A DNA stretch of 64,000 nucleotides, from NCBI GenBank assembly GCA_905182295.1, contig CAJJAZ010000004.1:141854-205853 (forward strand). Reading direction: 5' to 3'. Positions 45,718 to 53,944 of this stretch are shown here, one piece after another. The notes under the pieces were generated by a model, which was not told the origin of the DNA, did not search any database, and worked only from the letters and a program-made list of their open reading frames with translations. Origin of the DNA: an uncultured Flavobacteriaceae bacterium (GTDB lineage Bacteria; Bacteroidota; Bacteroidia; Flavobacteriales; Flavobacteriaceae). How positions within the stretch are numbered: position 1 is the first letter of the stretch; every line of letters begins with the position of its first letter. The position numbers were made by a program, and so were the translations under genes.

Positions 45718-46830
45718 TTATTCTGAAGCAGATACTGCTTTTAACGCATTCCAAACTTTTATTTTGTCTTCTAATTGCAATCCTTCTCTTACTTCAACAA
45801 AGATACCATCACTTACACCCAAAATAATTTCTTTCTTTTCAAAAGTTTGAGGTCCCACTTCTACTTCAACAAATGGGACTTTAGTCTCCGGATCAAATTG
45901 TAAAAGCGACTCTTTTATAGCAAGCACTTCATTGGCTTTTTCAAGAATAATGGCTGCATTAGCACTCAAACCTGCTCGAATAAAATCACCTTCTTTTAAG
46001 GTGATTTTCCCTTCAATCTCAAATTGAATAGCCCCATTTTCTTTTTTACCCTTAGGCGCAATATAATCCAACTGTCCCTCAAACAATTGATCTTCCAAAG
46101 CCCCTACCGTAATTTCCAATGGCAGGCCTTGAGAAATTTTACCCACTTCAGACTCATCAATCTTCCCTTCGAAAATCATCTGATTCACATCTGCAATAGC
46201 CGCAATAGTGGTGCCTTCATTAAAAGTATTGCTCTCTATGACTTGGTTACCTACTTCAACAGGCACCTCTAAAATCATTCCGCTAACAGTAGCCCTAATC
46301 AATGTATTTGCTGCGTCTCCTAACTCCTTAGTCGTTCCAGTTTTTATAATGTCGTAACGTTTTTGAGCTGCAGAAAGACTCTGTTTTGCTTGCTTAAAAG
46401 AAATTTCAGCCACTTGCAATTCAGCCGCAGAGATCACCTTTTTGCCAAATAAGGTCTCTTGTCTTTCAAAATTACGTATTTGATCACTCACATTGATCTG
46501 AGCTTGGGCCACATTGTTTTTGGCATCATTTAATGCAGAAATATTAGGCACCACTTTTATCTTGGCAATTAAATCTCCCCTAGTGACTAAATCACCACCT
46601 TTAACGTACACCATTTCAATAACTCCGGAAATATTAGGTTTAATAAGTACCTCTTCCAATGGCAATATACTCCCTGTTGCGATAGTCTTTTTAACAATGG
46701 TTTCCATAGATGGATTGGCTGTCTCAAACTGTTCAGGACTTTCTGCATTTTTTTGATACAAGTAAAATAAGGATGCACCAAAAGACACTACAATCAGTGT
46801 CAATATTAAAATAGTAGTTGTTTTTTTCAT
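45718..46830 (-). CDS. MacA-like periplasmic adaptor, first copy
   Basis: This 370-aa adaptor has an N-terminal membrane segment (TTTILILTLIVVSFGASLFYLY), lipoyl half-motifs VLIKPNISGVIE and VSGMILEVPVEVGNQV, a coiled-coil hairpin and a beta-barrel region. The whole length aligns with the adaptor at 41246-42376, and the two must come from a duplication. It belongs to the first permease block. It would bridge the permeases and TolC across the periplasm. Confidence 0.93.
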   Translation of the reverse strand: MKKTTTILILTLIVVSFGASLFYLYQKNAESPEQFETANPSMETIVKKTIATGSILPLEEVLIKPNISGVIEMVYVKGGDLVTRGDLIAKIKVVPNISALNDAKNNVAQAQINVSDQIRNFERQETLFGKKVISAAELQVAEISFKQAKQSLSAAQKRYDIIKTGTTKELGDAANTLIRATVSGMILEVPVEVGNQVIESNTFNEGTTIAAIADVNQMIFEGKIDESEVGKISQGLPLEITVGALEDQLFEGQLDYIAPKGKKENGAIQFEIEGKITLKEGDFIRAGLSANAAIILEKANEVLAIKESLLQFDPETKVPFVEVEVGPQTFEKKEIILGVSDGIFVEVREGLQLEDKIKVWNALKAVSASE

Positions 46831-46892
46831 GGGTTAATTTTAAACAGTGTGCTGTGATTACTATAAGACTTTTTATTTTTGTATAACTTTAT

Positions 46893-48143
46893 TTATTCTG
46901 TTCGCAAAGCTTCTATTGGTTTTACTTTTATAGCACTTCTTGCAGGAATAAATCCAGCCAAAAGGCCTGAAAAGATTAAAATACACAATGCCCCAATGAC
47001 CACCCCTACATTGACAGAGGGCGCCATAAACATATCGACTGGTCCGGTGAGGGTCAAAGCGTAATTGACACCATAAATAAATAAGGCACCAACAACTATT
47101 CCTGCCATACCAGAGAGAATGGTCAAAAAAATAGATTCCATCATAATCTGAAGCTTTATAGAAAATGGAGATTCTCCTAATGCCCTGCGAATACCGATCT
47201 CTTTGGTGCGCTCTTTAACCACGATAAGCATAATATTACTCACCCCAATTACACCAGAAATAAGTACCAAAAATCCCACAAAAAAAGCAATGAAACGCAT
47301 GGCACCAAAAAGACTCTCTACCCTACTGTACTCTTCGTATAAATCAAAATGACCAATTGCCCTCTTGTCGTCTGGGGCAATCCTATGCTGCTTTTTTAAA
47401 AGATCAAATATCGATTCTTTTATGGCTGTAATTGGTGTGCCGTCTTGAGCGGTAACAGCCATCCAACCCACTCTATTCCCCCTATTAAATGCCCTTGAGA
47501 AACTACTAAAGGGCACATAAATTTCTTTTTGAGCGTTTTGATCTCCACCTCCACCTTCTTTTTTATACACCCCAATGACTTTAAAATTGACCCCTTGAAC
47601 AGTGATAAAACTTCCTATCAGAGTTTCATCCGTTTCATATAAATCTTGTACCACCCCAATACCTATAACGGCTACCTTACGACTGTTTTCTATATCTAAA
47701 TGATTTATAAACCTACCTTGGGTTATTCCCAAAGGGTCCTGACGAATAATTTCAGGGTAATCTCCATAAATGTTATAGGCGCCTTTTTTAACTCCTTTGG
47801 TCACATTTGGTGTGTCGCTCCCTATTTGATTTCTAGGAGACACAAACCTTAAGTTAGGTATTTGTGCCCACATACTTTCTACATCTTCTGTAGTATAACT
47901 AAAACGCCTTCCAATGGGCAATCCCATATAAGGCTTGGTGGTGCTTCTGGTCCACACAAACATAGTGTTGGTGGCTATATCTCCAAAATCTGCTTTAATT
48001 CCATTTTCCAGCCCTTTGCCAGCCGCCAATAGAATGATCAAAATAAGTATTCCCCAAAAAACACCAAAGGCAGTAAGAAGGGTTCTAAACCAATTGGTAG
48101 TTAATACCTCAATAATTTCTTTCCAACGGTCTATTCTAAACAT
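46893..48143 (-). CDS. MacB-like ABC transporter permease (first block, B-type)
   Basis: The ATG at 48141-48143 gives about 416 residues starting MFRIDRWKEIIEVLTTNW, like its paralogues; it overlaps the stop codon of the preceding permease by 1 bp. A longer frame to 48191 would add an unrelated 16-residue extension and was not chosen. The plan is N-terminal membrane segment, periplasmic core and C-terminal FtsX domain with VVKERTKEIGIRRALGESP. The segment TNTMFVWTRSTTKPYMG marks it as the counterpart of the permease at 42413-43675. Confidence 0.92.
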   Translation of the reverse strand: MFRIDRWKEIIEVLTTNWFRTLLTAFGVFWGILILIILLAAGKGLENGIKADFGDIATNTMFVWTRSTTKPYMGLPIGRRFSYTTEDVESMWAQIPNLRFVSPRNQIGSDTPNVTKGVKKGAYNIYGDYPEIIRQDPLGITQGRFINHLDIENSRKVAVIGIGVVQDLYETDETLIGSFITVQGVNFKVIGVYKKEGGGGDQNAQKEIYVPFSSFSRAFNRGNRVGWMAVTAQDGTPITAIKESIFDLLKKQHRIAPDDKRAIGHFDLYEEYSRVESLFGAMRFIAFFVGFLVLISGVIGVSNIMLIVVKERTKEIGIRRALGESPFSIKLQIMMESIFLTILSGMAGIVVGALFIYGVNYALTLTGPVDMFMAPSVNVGVVIGALCILIFSGLLAGFIPARSAIKVKPIEALRTE

Positions 48144-49390
48144 TATTGGTCTCTTAAAGCTTCTATAGTATGGACATTGGCAGCCTTCCAAGCAGGAATA
48201 AAGCCAGCAATAGCTCCGGAAACTATGAGAAGTATTACTGTAGTTAAAGCAATATTAAAATTTACTGCTGGATTTAATATGTAATCTACCTCAATATATG
48301 GACCGAAAATCTCTAGAAGTCCCATGCCAAAAATAAGTCCTCCAAAACCAGAAACAGCTGTTACAAAAATAGCCTCATGAACAATCATTCCTACAATGGA
48401 CCATGGCTTAGCACCCAATGCTTTTCTAATGCCAATTTCTTTTGTGCGCTCCTTAACCACGATAAGCATAATATTACTCACCCCTACTACCCCAGCAATA
48501 ATGGTACATATACCTACAAACCAAAAAAAGAAAGCGATATTATCTGTGAGCGTAAAAAATCTTTTGGCCTCTTCTAAAGGATTCCAAATTTGAATGGCCC
48601 TTGTATCGGAGGGAGCAACGGTGTGTTTTGCTTTCAAATGCCTGGTCATCCTTTCTTTAAAAGCCAATGATTGCGCTACTGCTGCGTCAAAATTATCAAG
48701 AACTGGTAGCGTAAAAGAGAGGTTTTGTAAATGATCCGTTCCCTCAAAGACTACTTGAGCAGTACTCATGGGAATGAACATTCTATTTTCTTCTTGTTCT
48801 CCTGAGGGATCAGAATAAATCCCTACTATTTTAAAAGGTATACCAGAAAGTTGTATCATTTCTCCAATGACCTGATCTTTTTTATCGAAAACTTCCGCTT
48901 TAATCTTTTGACCAATAACAACTACTTTGGTCTTCTGTTCTATATCTTTTGAGTTAATAAAGCGACCTTGGACCATAGATTCATTTTCAATAAATTGCAT
49001 GGATGGATAAGTACCCGCCAATTCATAGGCCAAAACTTCGTTCTGATACACTGCACTGACCCCACGAATAAAAAGAAAAGCGGCCATATACTCAATGTCT
49101 TCAGAAAACAACTGGCTCACTTGATCAAAATCTTCGTTACGAAGCTGCACATAGCGACCAGGATTTAAACCTTTATAAGCCACGGTGGTTTCTCCAGGCC
49201 AAACCCATACACTGGTTGCGGCGTCTTCCTCGAATTCATGGGCAATACCATTGCGCATACCCTGACCGAAACCCAATAAAATAACGAGTATAAAAATACC
49301 AGAGGCCACAGAGATTCCTGTCAAAAAAGTACGGAGTTTATTTTTAGAGATGGCTTCAAAGATTTCTTGCCACCTTTCAAGGTCAAACAT
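48143..49390 (-). CDS. MacB-like ABC transporter permease (first block, A-type)
   Basis: This 415-aa permease starts MFDLERWQEIFEAISKNKLR and has the usual N-terminal membrane segment, periplasmic core and FtsX domain with VVKERTKEIGIRKALGAKP. It is the counterpart of the permease at 43677-44906. It is the first gene of the efflux operon, preceded by a well-spaced promoter at 49506-49538. No ATPase gene precedes it, so it depends on the single ATPase further downstream. Confidence 0.92.
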   Translation of the reverse strand: MFDLERWQEIFEAISKNKLRTFLTGISVASGIFILVILLGFGQGMRNGIAHEFEEDAATSVWVWPGETTVAYKGLNPGRYVQLRNEDFDQVSQLFSEDIEYMAAFLFIRGVSAVYQNEVLAYELAGTYPSMQFIENESMVQGRFINSKDIEQKTKVVVIGQKIKAEVFDKKDQVIGEMIQLSGIPFKIVGIYSDPSGEQEENRMFIPMSTAQVVFEGTDHLQNLSFTLPVLDNFDAAVAQSLAFKERMTRHLKAKHTVAPSDTRAIQIWNPLEEAKRFFTLTDNIAFFFWFVGICTIIAGVVGVSNIMLIVVKERTKEIGIRKALGAKPWSIVGMIVHEAIFVTAVSGFGGLIFGMGLLEIFGPYIEVDYILNPAVNFNIALTTVILLIVSGAIAGFIPAWKAANVHTIEALRDQ

Positions 49391-49505
49391 AACAAAGTTG
49401 TGTTGTTATAAAGACGTATGAAAACAAAAAACGTTACAAATAAAACCAGAAAAAATTATGTCTAAATGTCAAAAATTAGTTATTACCTTATATTAAAGAA
49501 TAACA

Positions 49506-49538
49506 CAAAAGTATAAAGCAGTACAAAAAAAGGACAAA
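49506..49538 (-). promoter_or_regulatory. Promoter of the MacAB-TolC-like operon
   Basis: On the minus strand a TTTG (49535-49538) and a TACTTTTG (49506-49513) are separated by 21 bp, matching the Bacteroidota -33/-7 pattern. It lies 115 bp upstream of the first permease start, giving a leader of roughly 105 nt. Confidence 0.5.
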
Positions 49539-49572
49539 GCAATATCTTTTTCATTGTGAAAAGATCAAAATG

Positions 49573-49818
49573 CTACACTACTGGGGTCCTCATTTTCCTG
49601 TAAATCGCTATCCCAATACCCGCAATCAGAACATAAGGAATAGCCATAAGGTACACAATCCCATCATTAATCCCTTCTGCCACGTCCGCATTCCCCTCGG
49701 ACTCCAAAACAGCTCTGCACATGGCGCATTGGGCCAATGCTTCTTGTGGAACGATCAAAAAAGCACCAAAGATTAAAGCAAATATTAATGGGCGGGCAAC
49801 AAAAGAATTTTTCGTCAT
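49573..49818 (-). CDS. Small membrane protein with signal peptide and CxxC motif
   Basis: This 81-aa protein is not assigned to a characterised family. A cleavable-looking signal (residues about 8-29, ending in ALAQ) is directly followed by CAMC at residues 31-34, then a polar stretch (LESEGNADVAEGINDG) and one membrane segment (VYLMAIPYVLIAGIGIAIY) with a basic C-terminus. The CxxC would face the periplasm. It is the last gene of the SCO-DUF420 cluster, 7 bp after DUF420, so a role in copper handling or oxidase assembly is likely by context only. Confidence 0.75.
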   Translation of the reverse strand: MTKNSFVARPLIFALIFGAFLIVPQEALAQCAMCRAVLESEGNADVAEGINDGIVYLMAIPYVLIAGIGIAIYRKMRTPVV

Positions 49819-49825
49819 CTAAGTA

Positions 49826-50359
49826 TTATGAAAGGTAATAGGGCGCTATCATTAAATACACAACCACTCCAGTAACGGCAACGTACAACCAAATTGGAAA
49901 AGTAATTTTAGCGAGTTTTTTATGTGCCTCAAATTGCTTTAAATAGGCTTTTGCATATGTTTTTAACACCAAAGGGATAATGGCAATGGAAAGCACTATA
50001 TGGGTGATAAGAATGAAAAAATAAATCGTTCTCATAACACCTTCTCCTCCATAAGGCGTAGAGTCAGAAGTCATGTGATAAGCCACATACATGACCAAAA
50101 ATAATAAAGAGAATACAATGGCAGTAGTCATTAAATACTGGTGTCTTTGCCTTTGCCCGTTTTTAATAGCCAAAACAGCTAAGACCAAAACAACAGCTGT
50201 AAGACCATTGATGGTAGCATATACGGGAGGTAACATAGATAATGGCGCTACTCCAGGGATCTTTATACCAAATAAAATAGCTACAACAACTGGTATGGCT
50301 ATTGAAACTATAGTAATCAGGGTATTAAAACGTTTTTCTTTTTTAAGTTGATCTTCCAT
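49826..50359 (-). CDS. DUF420 family membrane protein
   Basis: This 177-aa protein has five predicted membrane segments. Several histidines lie near the membrane (GQRQRHQYLMTTA, VAYHMTSD, LITHIVLSIA), a pattern of the DUF420/CtaM-like family found beside SCO and cytochrome oxidase genes. CtaM is needed for cytochrome oxidase maturation in Gram-positive bacteria; the role here is inferred from family and context. It is 1 bp after the SCO gene. Confidence 0.87.
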   Translation of the reverse strand: MEDQLKKEKRFNTLITIVSIAIPVVVAILFGIKIPGVAPLSMLPPVYATINGLTAVVLVLAVLAIKNGQRQRHQYLMTTAIVFSLLFLVMYVAYHMTSDSTPYGGEGVMRTIYFFILITHIVLSIAIIPLVLKTYAKAYLKQFEAHKKLAKITFPIWLYVAVTGVVVYLMIAPYYLS

Positions 50360-50360
50360 A

Positions 50361-51089
50361 TTATTTCTCTAAAAGTTTTTTAATATCCGTAATTAAAGCT
50401 TCTATTTGGTCAGTCTCTCCATGGTCATTCACCCCTATCTCATGGTCAATAGCACCTCTATAATAAATAATTGGGTTTCCAAACTCATCTACCCTTGATC
50501 TTATAAATCCATTTTTGTCTACTAAGGCAAACATTCCTGCATGCTCAAAACCACCCGGAGCATTTGGCATTTGTTGTGCAAAGATATTAAAACCTTCATT
50601 AGCTAAATCGTAAACCTCCTCCAATGGACCACTCATTAAATGCCAATCCATATTAACCACCCCATAACGTTCTGCGTATTTTTTTAATACCGATGGCGTA
50701 TCGTTAAAAGGATCTATACTAAAAGAGGCTATTCCGAAATTTTCACGATCCAACAATTGGTCTTGAACATAGATAAGGTTCTTATTCATGATGGGACAAA
50801 TGGTAGGACAAGAGGCAAAGAAAAACTCCACAACAAATACCTTGTTTTTATAATCTATATCAGAAACAAGTATACTGTCCTGATTGTAAAAACTAAAAGG
50901 AGGTACTTTCCTTTTATCGCCATTAAGGGTAATATAAGCTAGATCTCCACTATTGTTAGCAATACTCAAACGTTCTGAAGTAACTACAGCGCCTGAGGTA
51001 AATCGGTCTACTATAGATGGAATAACGAGTATCCCAAAAATCAAAACAACAAATGAAACCCAAACATACGTGTACTTTTTAGCTGCCAT
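50361..51089 (-). CDS. SCO1/SenC family copper chaperone
   Basis: This 242-aa protein has an N-terminal membrane anchor (YTYVWVSFVVLIFGILVI) and a periplasmic thioredoxin-like domain. The copper site is complete: Cys94 and Cys98 in SCPTICPIM and His183 in FEHAGMF. SCO proteins deliver copper to the CuA centre of cytochrome oxidase subunit II. It lies in the oxidase assembly cluster between a cysteine-free SCO-like gene and DUF420. Confidence 0.94.
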   Translation of the reverse strand: MAAKKYTYVWVSFVVLIFGILVIPSIVDRFTSGAVVTSERLSIANNSGDLAYITLNGDKRKVPPFSFYNQDSILVSDIDYKNKVFVVEFFFASCPTICPIMNKNLIYVQDQLLDRENFGIASFSIDPFNDTPSVLKKYAERYGVVNMDWHLMSGPLEEVYDLANEGFNIFAQQMPNAPGGFEHAGMFALVDKNGFIRSRVDEFGNPIIYYRGAIDHEIGVNDHGETDQIEALITDIKKLLEK

Positions 51090-51094
51090 AATTA

Positions 51095-51742
51095 TTATAA
51101 GTCTTTGTATTGGTTGTTCTTTTTAAGCGCCATTCTGTATTCCGCTAAAAGAATCTTAACGTCGTCTATCATCGTTTTGGTTAAAAGAGATACCTCTGTG
51201 GCATTGTATCCATAGAGCGCCTCGTCTTGTCCAGTGGCCTTTCTACCCCTTAACTGTTGGGCTTTATCTATAATATATACTTGATCTGTACCTAAAGAAG
51301 CGTCTAGACGCTCAGGCACTTGCAAACTTTCAAAATGGGCCTGAATTTGCTCAGGGGTCAAGAAAATAAAACGCCAAGCTCCAACCTCACCAATAGCAGC
51401 AAGTTCTTGCATCACATCTGCTAACTGCTCCTGTGCCCCTTCTGGAAGTACCATAAGCATTTGAAAATCTTTGAATTCCGAAAAACGCTTGTAAATCTTT
51501 TGATTGAGGTTAAACAAATTCACCTGCCTCTGACTGAGATCAGACCCTAAGTACCCTACAATTGAAATTTTATTTGCCAAAAGAACGCCCGCTTCATTCT
51601 CAGGAAGCTCCTTAACTGCTACATTCATAATGGGCAACCTACCAAAATTATTCACTCCAGAGGCAAAAAAAAGGTAAGCCACTAAAGGAAGCACAAACAA
51701 CACCCCTAAAACAAATGTCTTTTTAACTTGAGCGGTCTTCAT
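51095..51742 (-). CDS. Cysteine-free SCO-like membrane-anchored protein
   Basis: This 215-aa protein has an N-terminal membrane segment (TFVLGVLFVLPLVAYLFFA) and a periplasmic domain. It is not a recognised enzyme. The order of elements recalls its SCO neighbour: a beta strand ISIVGYLG at the position where SCO has the CxxxC loop, a helix, a segment FQMLMVLPEGA and the late strand QVYIIDKAQQLRGR, equivalent to FALVDKNGFIRSR in SCO. It contains no cysteine at all, so it cannot bind copper in the SCO manner. It lies 5 bp before the SCO gene and after a terminator-like hairpin. The thioredoxin-like fold is an inference. Confidence 0.75.
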   Translation of the reverse strand: MKTAQVKKTFVLGVLFVLPLVAYLFFASGVNNFGRLPIMNVAVKELPENEAGVLLANKISIVGYLGSDLSQRQVNLFNLNQKIYKRFSEFKDFQMLMVLPEGAQEQLADVMQELAAIGEVGAWRFIFLTPEQIQAHFESLQVPERLDASLGTDQVYIIDKAQQLRGRKATGQDEALYGYNATEVSLLTKTMIDDVKILLAEYRMALKKNNQYKDL

Positions 51743-51781
51743 GATAGCATTTTTTTGATTTTAAATCTTTGTAAAAATAAA

Positions 51782-51808
51782 AAAAGGCGGATTAAAAAAC
51801 CGCCTTTT
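51782..51808 (-). terminator. Terminator-like hairpin between the oxidase and SCO genes
   Basis: AAAAGGCGG (51782-51790) and CCGCCTTTT (51800-51808) form a 9-bp stem with a 9-nt loop. Read on the minus strand it continues into a T-rich tract, so it should end or attenuate transcripts from the subunit IV gene. Confidence 0.75.
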
Positions 51809-51829
51809 AAAGATACTATTTGGTCTTAG

Positions 51830-52213
51830 TTAAAATTCCCATTTAATAAATCCAGACTTATAAATGTCATAAATATAATTCCCTTCTACTAAAAGGATAA
51901 AAGAAAGGTATCCGATAAGAAAAACACCCGTCCAAACTACGGCCCTTCTAAGGCCTGTTTTTTCATCTCTTAGGTGCATAAAATCCCAAGCGATATAGTA
52001 GGCTTTTACTAGGGTAAGGATAATGAAAATCCAGTTCAGCAATTTCATTGCTAAAAAACTATTTTGAGATAAGACCTCTGGCTTTATAATACCCAAGGCA
52101 ACTTCAATAGCTGTGATAATTGATAAAAACAACAATACACCCCAGATCTTCTGAATATTTGATTTAAAGGTTACAAGGCCTCTAAAAATTGATAATTTAT
52201 GTTCGTGTCCCAT
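51830..52213 (-). CDS. Cytochrome c oxidase subunit IV family protein
   Basis: This 127-aa protein has three membrane segments (about residues 20-40, 52-72 and 92-113) and the loop MHLRDEKTGLRRAV, like the prokaryotic COX4/CyoD family. It is a small accessory subunit of the haem-copper oxidase. It follows the large subunit III gene by 20 bp and is closed by the hairpin at 51782-51808. Confidence 0.9.
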   Translation of the reverse strand: MGHEHKLSIFRGLVTFKSNIQKIWGVLLFLSIITAIEVALGIIKPEVLSQNSFLAMKLLNWIFIILTLVKAYYIAWDFMHLRDEKTGLRRAVVWTGVFLIGYLSFILLVEGNYIYDIYKSGFIKWEF

Positions 52214-52233
52214 GATAGTGAATTATGCTTAAA

Positions 52234-53208
52234 TTAAACGAGGTAAAAGAAAGTAAATACAAATACCCATACTAAATCTACAAAGTGCCAGTACAAACCA
52301 ACCTTTTCAACCATTTCATAATGGCCTCTTTTCTCATAGGTTCCCAAAAGAACATTGAAGAAAATAATAAGGTTAATCAAGACGCCTGTAAATACGTGAA
52401 AACCATGGAAACCTGTAATAAAGAAAAAGAAATCAGCGAACAACCTACTTCCATACTCGTTCTGAATTAAATTAGCCCCCTCAACTACTTGAGTTGCAGA
52501 AGTCAGTTTACTTAAACTTTCTTCTCTTGACAATAGCGTTTTCTCACCTTTAGCAGTGATTTTCTCCGTCCTAATCAATACATTTTCATGTGCCTCTACC
52601 CCAGCAACGACTTCTTCTAAACTAAAACTTGGAAGCGCTTTTTCTGAGCTAAACCAAATACCGTTTTTAGATTCGTGCTGTGTTCTATGCGAAGGCAAAG
52701 TGGCTGCAAAATCTCTAATCGCCAAACGCTCTCCTGTATTGGCGTCTACAAACTGAAGGATTCTTCCTCCTTTAGTCTCTAGTGCCCCAAAATCTCCTTT
52801 GATGAAAGTAGCCCATTCCCAAGCTTGAGAACCAACAAATATAATGCCTCCAATTACAGTCAGGAACATATACCAAGTCACCGCAGTCTTTTTCATCTTA
52901 TGCCCTGCATCTACTGCCAACACCATAGTCACAGAAGACATAATCAAAACAAAGGTCATGAAGGCCACATAATACATAGGGTAGTTCCCATGAAAGAACG
53001 GTACGTGGGTAAACACCTCGTCTGCAATAGGCCAAGATTCAATAAACTTGAACCTAGAAAATCCGTAAGCAACTAAAAATCCAGAAAAAGTAATGGCGTC
53101 TGACAGGAGAAAAAACCACATCATCATCTTACCATAGCTGGCATCTAATGGCTTATTTCCACCTCCCCAAACGGGCGCACTCTGTGCATTTGTAACCGTA
53201 GTATCCAT
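52234..53208 (-). CDS. Cytochrome c oxidase subunit III (long form with periplasm/cytosol insertion)
   Basis: This 324-aa protein has the subunit III membrane helices at both ends (FFLLSDAITFSGFLVAYGF, WYMFLTVIGGIIFVGSQAWEW, FFFFITGFHGFHVFTGVLINL and FVDLVWVFVFTFFYL). Between about residues 137 and 252 a hydrophilic insertion of some 115 residues separates helix pairs; ordinary subunit III lacks it. Subunit III stabilises the catalytic core of the oxidase. A well-spaced promoter lies upstream at 53239-53269, so this gene and subunit IV can be transcribed apart from the upstream cyoE unit. Confidence 0.92.
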   Translation of the reverse strand: MDTTVTNAQSAPVWGGGNKPLDASYGKMMMWFFLLSDAITFSGFLVAYGFSRFKFIESWPIADEVFTHVPFFHGNYPMYYVAFMTFVLIMSSVTMVLAVDAGHKMKKTAVTWYMFLTVIGGIIFVGSQAWEWATFIKGDFGALETKGGRILQFVDANTGERLAIRDFAATLPSHRTQHESKNGIWFSSEKALPSFSLEEVVAGVEAHENVLIRTEKITAKGEKTLLSREESLSKLTSATQVVEGANLIQNEYGSRLFADFFFFITGFHGFHVFTGVLINLIIFFNVLLGTYEKRGHYEMVEKVGLYWHFVDLVWVFVFTFFYLV

Positions 53209-53238
53209 AAAATAGTATTCGTATTAAATAAATTTTGT

Positions 53239-53269
53239 CAAATTTACATCATTATTGATCGAAAGACAA
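53239..53269 (-). promoter_or_regulatory. Promoter of the long subunit III gene
   Basis: On the minus strand TTG (53267-53269) and TAAATTTG (53239-53246) are separated by 20 bp, a good match to the Bacteroidota consensus. It lies 30 bp upstream of the start codon. Confidence 0.5.
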
Positions 53270-53351
53270 TTATTTGGTTTTAAAAAAAAGCAGTTTTTTT
53301 CAGGATTTGACTTGAGCTAAAATGTTGCCTTGCAGCTGATTTTATCTGTCT

Positions 53352-53933
53352 TTAAGCAAAAAAGTAAAAAAACACCACCAGATAAACCCACAAGACATCT
53401 AAAAAGTGCCAAAAGGTCTCGCCCAAGCTAATGCCTAAATAATCCTGAGGACTATATCTACCCCTTAATTGGTTTACAATAACCACCACTAAGCTAATCA
53501 AGCCTGCTACCAAGTGAAGGATGTGAACAAAGGCAATCAAAAAGATATAGGAAAGCGTTACATTACTTGTAGGGCCTGTAAAATAATACCCCATAGCGAT
53601 CATATCTGAAAAACCCGCAAACTGAAGCCCAATAAACGCAATTCCTAAACCAAGTGTTATGATCAGTAGGGCAGAAGTATTTTTAGCACGCCCTAAAACC
53701 ACTAATCTTTTTGCCAAGCCATAAGTAAAACTACTGATAATTAACAGTATGGTGCTGTATAAAAAGGGGGTAGGCAACACAAAGTCTTGCAACCAGTCTT
53801 CTCTTGAACTACTGACTATAAACGCAGATGTCCAACCAGCAAAACCCATCACTAAACTAATTATTCCAAACCAGAGCATCATTTTTTTTGCCCTAGCACT
53901 TTTACTTTCTACTGTACCTTTTGTAAGATCCAT
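53352..53933 (-). CDS. Heme-copper oxidase subunit III (short form)
   Basis: This 193-aa protein has five membrane segments and the subunit III blocks LSYIFLIAFVHILHLVAGL and ETFWHFLDVLWVYLVVFFYF. It lacks the first two helices of the mitochondrial form, as in many bacterial oxidases. It lies 11 bp after cyoE on the minus strand and is a paralogue of the longer subunit III that follows. Confidence 0.92.
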   Translation of the reverse strand: MDLTKGTVESKSARAKKMMLWFGIISLVMGFAGWTSAFIVSSSREDWLQDFVLPTPFLYSTILLIISSFTYGLAKRLVVLGRAKNTSALLIITLGLGIAFIGLQFAGFSDMIAMGYYFTGPTSNVTLSYIFLIAFVHILHLVAGLISLVVVIVNQLRGRYSPQDYLGISLGETFWHFLDVLWVYLVVFFYFFA

Positions 53934-53944
53934 CGTATATTTTT

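Noticed and set aside
48144-48191. Longer start of the B-type permease
   Set aside because: The added 16 residues overlap the preceding gene and do not resemble the paralogues, which all start MF/MR followed by the W-x-E-I block.
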